The position numbers and the translations under genes are program-made. Positions 51,371 to 61,400 of a stretch of DNA of 64,000 nucleotides are shown here, piece after piece. Origin of the DNA: Arenicola marina (taxonomy: Eukaryota > Annelida > Polychaeta > Arenicolidae); the NCBI GenBank assembly GCA_964019135.1, contig OZ025255.1, positions 3,720,001 to 3,784,000 on the forward strand. The letters are read 5' to 3'. The number at the start of each line of letters is the position of its first letter. Positions within the stretch are counted from its first letter, which is position 1. The notes beneath the pieces are model-generated. The model ran no database searches, had not been told where the DNA came from, and worked only from the letters and a program-made list of their open reading frames with translations.

Positions 51371-54300
51371 ATGGTAGTGGTCTACTGGGACAGGACTCAG
51401 TGACATGGCAGTGGTCTACTGGGACAGGACTCAAGGTGAGCTGGCAGTGGTCTACTGGGACAGGACTCAAGGTGAGCTGGCAGTGGTCTACTGGGACAGG
51501 ACTCAAGGTGAGCTGGCAGTGGTCTACTGGGATAGGACTCAGTGACATGGCAGCGGTCTACTGGGACAGGACTCACGTTGAGCTGGCAGTGGTCTACTAG
51601 GACAGGACTCGGTGACATGGTAGTGGTCTACTGGGACAAGACTAAAGGTGAGCTGGCAGTGGTCTACTAGGACAGGACTCGGTGACATGGTAGTGGTCTA
51701 CTGGGACAGGACTCAGTGACATGGCAGCGGTCTACTGGGATAGGACTCAAGGTGAGCTGGCAGTGGTCTACTGGGACAGGACTCAGTGACATGGCAGTGG
51801 TCTACTGGGACAGGACTCAGTGACATGGCAGTGGTCTACTGGGACAGGACTCAGGGTGAGCTGGCAGTGGTCTACTGGGACAGGACTCAGTGACATGGCA
51901 GCGGTCTACTGGGACAGGACTCAGTGGCATGGCAGCGGTCTACTGGGACAGGACTCAGTGACATGCCAGTGGTCTACTGGGACAGGACTCAGGGTGAGCT
52001 GGCAGTGGTCTACTGGGACAGGACTCAGTGACATGGCAGCGGTCTACTGGGACAGGACTCAAGGTGAGCTGGCAGCGGTCTACTGGGACAGGACTCAGTG
52101 ACATGCCAGTGGTCTACTGGGACAGGACTCAGTGACATGGCAGTGGTCTACTGGGACAGGACTCAGTGACATGGCAGCGGTCTACTGGGACAGGACTCAG
52201 GAACATGCCAGCGGTCTACTGGGACAGGACTCAGTGACATGTCAGTGGTCTACTGGGACAGGACACAGTGACATGGCAGTGGTCTACTGGGACAGGACTC
52301 AGTGACATGGCAGCGGTCTACTGGGACAGGACTCAGGAACATGCCAGTGGTCTACTGGGACAGGACTCAGTGGCATGGCAGCGGTCTACTGGGACAGGAC
52401 TCGGTGACATGGCAGTGGTCTACTGGGACAGGACTCAGTGACATGGCAGCGGTCTACTGGGACAGGACTCAGTGACATGGCAGCGGTCTACTGGGACAGG
52501 ACTCAGGAACATGCCAGCGGTCTACTGGGACAGGACTCAGTGACATGGCAGCGGTCTACTGGGACAGGACTCAGTGACATGCCAGTGGTCTACTGGGACA
52601 GGACTCAGTGACATGGCAGTGGTCTACTGGGACAGGACTCAGTGACATGGCAGCGGTCTACTGGGACAGGACTCAGGAACATGCCAGTGGTCTACTGGGA
52701 CAGGACTCAGTGGCATGGCAGCGGTCTACTGGGACAGGACTCAGTGACATGGCAGTGGTCTACTGGGACAGGACTCAGTGACATGGCAGCGGTCTACTGG
52801 GACAGGACTCAGTGACATGGCAGCGGTCTACTGGGACAGGACTCAAGGCGAGCTGGCAGCGGTCTACTGGGACAGGACTCAAGGCGAGCTGGCAGTGGTC
52901 TACTGGGACAGGACTCAGTGACATGGTAGTGGTCTACTGGGACAGGACTCAGTGACATGGCAGCGGTCTACTGGGATAGGACTCAAGGTGAGCTGGCAGT
53001 GGTCTACTGGGACAGGACTCAGTGACATGGCAGCGGTCTACTGGGACAGGACTCAAGGTGAGCTGGCAGCGGTCTACTGGGACAGGACTCAGTGACATGC
53101 CAGTGGTCTACTGGGACAGGACTCAGTGACATGGCAGTGGTCTACTGGGACAGGACTCAGTGACATGGCAGCGGTCTACTGGGACAGGACTCAGGAACAT
53201 GCCAGTGGTCTACTGGGACAGGACTCAGTGGCATGGCAGCGGTCTACTAGGACAGGACTCAGTGACATGGCAGTGGTCTACTGGGACAGGACTCAGTGAC
53301 ATGGCAGCGGTCTACTGGGACAGGACTCAGTGACATGGCAGCGGTCTACTGGGACAGGACTCAAGGCGAGCTGGCAGCGGTCTACTGGGACAGGACTCAA
53401 GGCGAGCTGGCAGTGGTCTACTGGGACAGGACTCGGTGACATGGTAGTGGTCTACTGGGACAGGACTCAGTGACATGGCAGTGGTCTACTGGGACAGGAC
53501 TCAAGGTGAGCTGGCAGTGGTCTACTGGGACAGGACTCAAGGTGAGCTGGCAGTGGTCTACTGGGATAAGACTCAGTGACATGGCAGCGGTCTACTGGGA
53601 CAGGACTCACGTTGAGCTGGCAGTGGTCTACTAGGACAGGACTCGGTGACATGGTAGTGGTCTACTGGGACAAGACTAAAGGTGAGCTGGCAGTGGTCTA
53701 CTAGGACAGGACTCGGTGACATGGTAGTGGTCTACTGGGACAGGACTCAGTGACATGGCAGCGGTCTACTGGGATAGGACTCAAGGTGAGCTGGCAGTGG
53801 TCTACTGGGACAGGACTCAGTGACATGGCAGCGGTCTACTGGGACAGGACTCAAGGTGAGCTGGCAGCGGTCTACTGGGACAGGACTCAGTGACATGCCA
53901 GTGGTCTACTGGGACAGGACTCAGTGACATGGCAGTGGTCTACTGGGACAGGACTCAGTGACATGGCAGCGGTCTACTGGGACAGGACTCAGTGACATGG
54001 CAGCGGTCTACTGGGACAGGACTCAGTGGCATGGCAGCGGTCTACTAGGACAGGACTCAGTGACATGGCAGTGGTCTACTGGGACAGGACTCAGTGACAT
54101 GGCAGCGGTCTACTGGGACAGGACTCTGTGACATGGCAGCGGTCTACTGGGACAGGACTCAGGAACATGCCAGCGGTCTACTGGGACAGGACTCAGTGAC
54201 ATGGCAGCGGTCTACTGGGACAGGACTCAGTGACATGCCAGTGGTCTACTGGGACAGGACTCGGTGACATGGTAGTGGTCTACTGGGACAGGACTCAGTG

Positions 54301-57300
54301 ACATGGCAGCGGTCTACTGGGACAGGACTCAGTGACATGGCAGCGGTCTACTGGGACAGGACTCAGGAACATGCCAGCGGTCTACTGGGACAGGACTCAG
54401 TGACATGGCAGCGGTCTACTGGGACAGGACTCAGTGACATGCCAGTGGTCTACTGGGACAGGACTCGGTGACATGGTAGTGGTACACTGGGACAAGACTC
54501 AGTGACATGGCAGCGGTCTACTGGGATAGGACTCAAGGTGAGCTGGCAGTGGTCTACTGGGACAGGACTCAGTGACATGGCAGCGGTCTACTGGGACAGG
54601 ACTCAGTGACATGCCAGTGGTCTACTGGGACATGACTCAGTGACATGGCAGTGGTCTACTGGGACAGGACTCAGTGACATGCCAGTGGTCTACTGGGACA
54701 GGACTCAGTGACATGGCAGTGGTCTACTGGGACAGGACTCAGTGACATGGCAGCGGTCTACTGGGACAGGACTCAGGAACATGCCAGTGGTCTACTGGGA
54801 CAGGACTCAGTGGCATGGCAGCGGTCTACTAGGACCGGACTCAGTGACATGACAGTGGTCTACTGGGACAGGACTCAGTGACATGGCAGCGGTCTACTGG
54901 GACAGGACTCAGTGACATGGCAGCGGTCTACTGGGACAGGACTCAGGAACATGCCAGCGGTCTACTGGGACAGGACTCAGTGACATGGCAGCGGTCTACT
55001 GGGACAGGACTCAGTGACATGCCAGTGGTCTACTGGGACAGGACTCAGTGACATGGCAGTGGTCTACTGGGACAGGACTCAGTGACATGGCAGCGGTCTA
55101 CTGGGACAGGACTCAGGAACATGCCAGTGGTCTACTGGGACAGGACTCAGTGACATGGCAGTGGTCTACTAGGACAGGACTCGGTGACATGGTAGTGGTC
55201 TACTGGGACAGGACTCAGTGACATGGCAGCGGTCTACTGGGACAGGACTCAGGAACATGCCAGTGGTCTACTGGGACAGGACTTAGTGGCATGGCAGCGG
55301 TCTACTGGGACAGGACTCAGTGACATGGCAGTGGTCTACTGGGACAGGACTCAGTGACATGGCAGTGGTCTACTGGGACAGGACTCAGGGTGAGCTGGCA
55401 GTGGTCTACTGGGACAGGACTCAGTGACATGGCAGCGGTCTACTGGGACAGGACTCAGTGGCATGGCAGCGGTCTACTGGGACAGGACTCAGTGACATGC
55501 CAGTGGTCTACTGGGACAGGACTCAGGGTGAGCTGGCAGTGGTCTACTGGGACAGGACTCAGTGACATGGCAGCGGTCTACTGGGAGAGGACTCAAGGTG
55601 AGCTGGCAGCGGTCTACTGGGACAGGACTCAGTGACATGCCAGTGGTCTACTGGGACAGGACCCAGTGACATGGCAGTGGTCTACTGGGACAGGACTCAG
55701 TGACATGGCAGCGGTCTACTGGGACAGGACTCAGGAACATGCCAGCGGTCTACTGGGACAGGACTCAGTGACATGCCAGTGGTCTACTGGTACAGGACTC
55801 AGTGACATGGCAGTGGTCTACTGGGACAGGACTCAGTGACATGGCAGCGGTCTACTGGGACAGGACTCAGTGACATGGCAGCGGTCTACTGGGACAGGAC
55901 TCAGGAACATGCCAGCGGTCTACTGGGACAGGACTCAGTGACATGGCAGCGGTCTACTGGGACAGGACTCAGTGACATGCCAGTGGTCTACTGGGACAGG
56001 ACTCAGTGACATGGCAGTGGTCTACTGGGACAGGACTCAGTGACATGGCAGCGGTCTACTGGGACAGGACTCAGGAACATGCCAGTGGTCTACTGGGACA
56101 GGACTCAGTGGCATGGCAGCGGTCTACTGGGACAGGACTCAGTGACATGGCAGTGGTCTACTGGGACAGGACTCAGTGACATGGCAGCGGTCTACTGGGA
56201 CAGGACTCAGTGACATGGCAGCGGTCTACTGGGACAGGACTCAAGGCGAGCTGGCAGCGGTCTACTGGGACAGGACTCAAGGCGAGCTGGCAGTGGTCTA
56301 CTGGGACAGGACTCGGTGACATGGTAGTGGTCTACTGGGACAGGACTCAGTGACATGGCAGTGGTCTACTGGGACAGGACTCAAGGTGAGCTGGCAGTGG
56401 TCTACTGGGACAGGACTCAAGGTGAGCTGGCAGTGGTCTACTGGGATAGGACTCAGTGACATGGCAGCGGTCTACTGGGACAGGACTCAGTGACATGCCA
56501 GTGGTCTACTGGGACAGGACTCGGTGACATGGTAGTGGTCTACTGGGACAAGACTCAGTGACATGGCAGCGGTCTACTGGGATAGGACTCAAGGTGAGCT
56601 GGCAGTGGTCTACTGGGACAGGACTCAGTGACATGGCAGCGGTCTACTGGGACAGGACTCAAGGTGAGCTGGCAGCGGTCTACTGGGACAGGACTCAGTG
56701 ACATGCCAGTGGTCTACTGGGACAGGACTCAGTGACATGGCAGTGGTCTACTGGGACAGGACTCAGTGACATGCCAGTGGTCTACTGGGACAGGACTCAG
56801 TGACATGGCAGTGGTCTACTGGGACAGGACTCAGTGACATGGCAGCGGTCTACTGGGACAGGACTCAGGAACATGCCAGTGGTCTACTGGGACAGGACTC
56901 AGTGGCATGGCAGCGGTCTACTAGGACCGGACTCAGTGACATGGCAGTGGTCTACTGGGACAGGACTCAGTGACATGGCAGCGGTCTACTGGGACAGGAC
57001 TCAGTGACATGGCAGCGGTCTACTGGGACAGGACTCAGGAACATGCCAGCGGTCTACTGGGACAGGACTCAGTGACATGGCAGCGGTCTACTGGGACAGG
57101 ACTCAGTGACATGCCAGTGGTCTACTGGGACAGGACTCAGTGACATGGCAGTGGTCTACTGGGACAGGACTCAGTGACATGGCAGCGGTCTACTGGGACA
57201 GGACTCAGGAACATGCCAGTGGTCTACTGGGACAGGACTCAGTGACATGGCAGTGGTCTACTAGGACAGGACTCGGTGACATGGTAGTGGTCTACTGGGA

Positions 57301-58477
57301 CAGGACTCAGTGACATGGCAGCGGTCTACTGGGACAGGACTCAGGAACATGCCAGTGGTCTACTGGGACAGGACTCAGTGGCATGGCAGCGGTCTACTGG
57401 GACAGGACTCAGTGACATGGCAGTGGTCTACTGGGACAGGACTCAGTGACATGGCAGTGGTCTACTGGGACAGGACTCAGGGTGAGCTGGCAGTGGTCTA
57501 CTGGGACAGGACTCAGTGACATGGCAGCGGTCTACTGGGACAGGACTCAGTGGCATGGCAGCGGTCTACTGGGACAGGACTCAGTGACATGCCAGTGGTC
57601 TACTGGGACAGGACTCAGGGTGAGCTGGCAGTGGTCTACTGGGACAGGACTCAGTGACATGGCAGCGGTCTACTGGGACAGGACTCAAGGTGAGCTGGCA
57701 GCGGTCTACTGGGACAGGACTCAGTGACATGCCAGTGGTCTACTGGGACAGGACTCAGTGACATGGCAGTGGTCTACTGGGACAGGACTCAGTGACATGG
57801 CAGCGGTCTACTGGGACAGGACTCAGGAACATGCCAGCGGTCTACTGGGACAGGACTCAGTGACATGCCAGTGGTCTACTGGGACAGGACTCAGTGACAT
57901 GGCAGTGGTCTACTGGGACAGGACTCAGTGACATGGCAGCGGTCTACTGGGACAGGACTCAGGAACATGCCAGTGGTCTACTGGGACAGGACTCAGTGGC
58001 ATGGCAGCGGTCTACTGGGACAGGACTCAGTGACATGGCAGTGGTCTACTGGGACAGGACTCAGTGACATGGCAGCGGTCTACTGGGACAGGACTCAGTG
58101 ACATGGCAGCGGTCTACTGGGACAGGACTCAGGAACATGCCAGCGGTCTACTGGGACAGGACTCAGTGACATGGCAGCGGTCTACTGGGACAGGACTCAG
58201 TGACATGGCAGCGGTCTACTGGGACAGGACTCAGTGACATGGCAGCGGTCTACTGGGACAGGACTCAAGGCGAGCTGGCAGCGGTCTACTGGGACAGGAC
58301 TCAAGGCGAGCTGGCAGTGGTCTACTGGGACAGGACTCGGTGACATGGTAGTGGTCTACTGGGACAGGACTCAGTGACATGGCAGTGGTCTACTGGGACA
58401 GGACTCAAGGCGAGCTGGCAGCGGTCTACTGGGACAGGACTCAAGGCGAGCTGGCAGTGGTCTACTGGAACAGGACT
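50812..58477 (+). repeat. higher-order repeat 3, about 7.67 kb
   Basis: This is the full repeat between phase-matched CGGTGACATGG units. It aligns to repeat 4 at 7,666, then 7,632 and 7,530 bp. The last step is a loss of three 34-bp units in repeat 4 near 62470. Diagnostic variants are GGGATAAGACTC (about 53565), GGTACACTGGG (about 54483), GGGACATGACTC (about 54629), CTAGGACCGGACTC (about 54831), GGGAGAGGACTC (55587) and CTGGTACAGG (about 55788). Confidence 0.8.
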
Positions 58478-61400
58478 CGGTGACATGGTAGTGGTCTACT
58501 GGGACAGGACTCAGTGACATGGCAGCGGTCTACTGGGATAGGACTCAAGGTGAGCTGGCAGTGGTCTACTGGGACAGGACTCAGTGACATGGCAGCGGTC
58601 TACTGGGACAGGACTCAAGGTGAGCTGGCAGCGGTCTACTGGGACAGGACTCAGTGACATGCCAGTGGTCTACTGGGACAGGACTCAGTGACATGGCAGT
58701 GGTCTACTGGGACAGGACTCAGTGACATGGCAGCGGTCTACTGGGACAGGACTCAGGAACATGCCAGTGGTCTACTGGGACAGGACTCAGTGACATGGCA
58801 GTGGTCTACTGGGACAGGACTCAGTGGCATGGCAGCGGTCTAAAAGGACAGGACTCAATGACATGGCAGTGGTCTACTGGGACAGGACTCAGTGACATGG
58901 CAGCGGTCTACTGGGACAGGACTCAGTGACATGGCAGCGGTCTACTGGGACAGGACTCAAGGCGAGCTGGCAGCGGTCTACTGGGACAGGACTCAAGGCG
59001 AGCTGGCAGTGGTCTACTGGGACAGGACTCGGTGACATGGTAGTGGTCTACTGGGACAGGACTCAGTGACATGGCAGTGGTCTACTGGGACAGGACTCAA
59101 GGTGAGCTGGCAGTGGTCTACTGGGACAGGACTCAAGGTGAGCTGGCAGTGGTCTACTGGGACAGGACTCAAGGTGAGCTGGCAGTGGTCTACTGGGATA
59201 GGACTCAGTGACATGGCAGCGGTCTACTGGGACAGGACTCACGTTGAGCTGGCAGTGGTCTACTAGGACAGGACTCGGTGACATGGTAGTGGTCTACTGG
59301 GACAAGACTAAAGGTGAGCTGGCAGTGGTCTACTAGGACAGGACTCGGTGACATGGTAGTGGTCTACTGGGACAGGACTCAGTGACATGGCAGCGGTCTA
59401 CTGGGATAGGACTCAAGGTGAGCTGGCAGTGGTCTACTGGGACAGGACTCAGTGACATGGCAGTGGTCTACTGGGACAGGACTCAGTGACATGGCAGTGG
59501 TCTACTGGGACAGGACTCAGGGTGAGCTGGCAGTGGTCTACTGGGACAGGACTCAGTGACATGGCAGCGGTCTACTGGGACAGGACTCAGTGGCATGGCA
59601 GCGGTCTACTGGGACAGGACTCAGTGACATGCCAGTGGTCTACTGGGACAGGACTCAGGGTGAGCTGGCAGTGGTCTACTGGGACAGGACTCAGTGACAT
59701 GGCAGCGGTCTACTGGGACAGGACTCAAGGTGAGCTGGCAGCGGTCTACTGGGACAGGACTCAGTGACATGCCAGTGGTCTACTGGGACAGGACTCAGTG
59801 ACATGGCAGTGGTCTACTGGGACAGGACTCAGTGACATGGCAGCGGTCTACTGGGACAGGACTCAGGAACATGCCAGCGGTCTACTGGGACAGGACTCAG
59901 TGACATGTCAGTGGTCTACTGGGACAGGACACAGTGACATGGCAGTGGTCTACTGGGACAGGACTCAGTGACATGGCAGCGGTCTACTGGGACAGGACTC
60001 AGGAACATGCCAGTGGTCTACTGGGACAGGACTCAGTGGCATGGCAGCGGTCTACTGGGACAGGACTCGGTGACATGGCAGTGGTCTACTGGGACAGGAC
60101 TCAGTGACATGGCAGCGGTCTACTGGGACAGGACTCAGTGACATGGCAGCGGTCTACTGGGACAGGACTCAGGAACATGCCAGCGGTCTACTGGGACAGG
60201 ACTCAGTGACATGGCAGCGGTCTACTGGGACAGGACTCAGTGACATGCCAGTGGTCTACTGGGACAGGACTCAGTGACATGGCAGTGGTCTACTGGGACA
60301 GGACTCAGTGACATGGCAGCGGTCTACTGGGACAGGACTCAGGAACATGCCAGTGGTCTACTGGGACAGGACTCAGTGGCATGGCAGCGGTCTACTGGGA
60401 CAGGACTCAGTGACATGGCAGTGGTCTACTGGGACAGGACTCAGTGACATGGCAGCGGTCTACTGGGACAGGACTCAGTGACATGGCAGCGGTCTACTGG
60501 GACAGGACTCAAGGCGAGCTGGCAGCGGTCTACTGGGACAGGACTCAAGGCGAGCTGGCAGTGGTCTACTGGGACAGGACTCAGTGACATGGTAGTGGTC
60601 TACTGGGACAGGACTCAGTGACATGGCAGCGGTCTACTGGGATAGGACTCAAGGTGAGCTGGCAGTGGTCTACTGGGACAGGACTCAGTGACATGGCAGC
60701 GGTCTACTGGGACAGGACTCAAGGTGAGCTGGCAGCGGTCTACTGGGACAGGACTCAGTGACATGCCAGTGGTCTACTGGGACAGGACTCAGTGACATGG
60801 CAGCGGTCTACTGGGACAGGACTCAGGAACATGCCAGTGGTCTACTGGGACAGGACTCAGTGGCATGGCAGCGGTCTACTAGGACAGGACTCAGTGACAT
60901 GGCAGTGGTCTACTGGGACAGGACTCAGTGACATGGCAGCGGTCTACTGGGACAGGACTCAGTGACATGGCAGCGGTCTACTGGGACAGGACTCAAGGCG
61001 AGCTGGCAGCGGTCTACTGGGACAGGACTCAAGGCGAGCTGGCAGTGGTCTACTGGGACAGGACTCGGTGACATGGTAGTGGTCTACTGGGACAGGACTC
61101 AGTGACATGGCAGTGGTCTACTGGGACAGGACTCAAGGTGAGCTGGCAGTGGTCTACTGGGACAGGACTCAAGGTGAGCTGGCAGTGGTCTACTGGGATA
61201 AGACTCAGTGACATGGCAGCGGTCTACTGGGACAGGACTCACGTTGAGCTGGCAGTGGTCTACTAGGACAGGACTCGGTGACATGGTAGTGGTCTACTGG
61301 GACAAGACTAAAGGTGAGCTGGCAGTGGTCTACTAGGACAGGACTCGGTGACATGGTAGTGGTCTACTGGGACAGGACTCAGTGACATGGCAGCGGTCTA

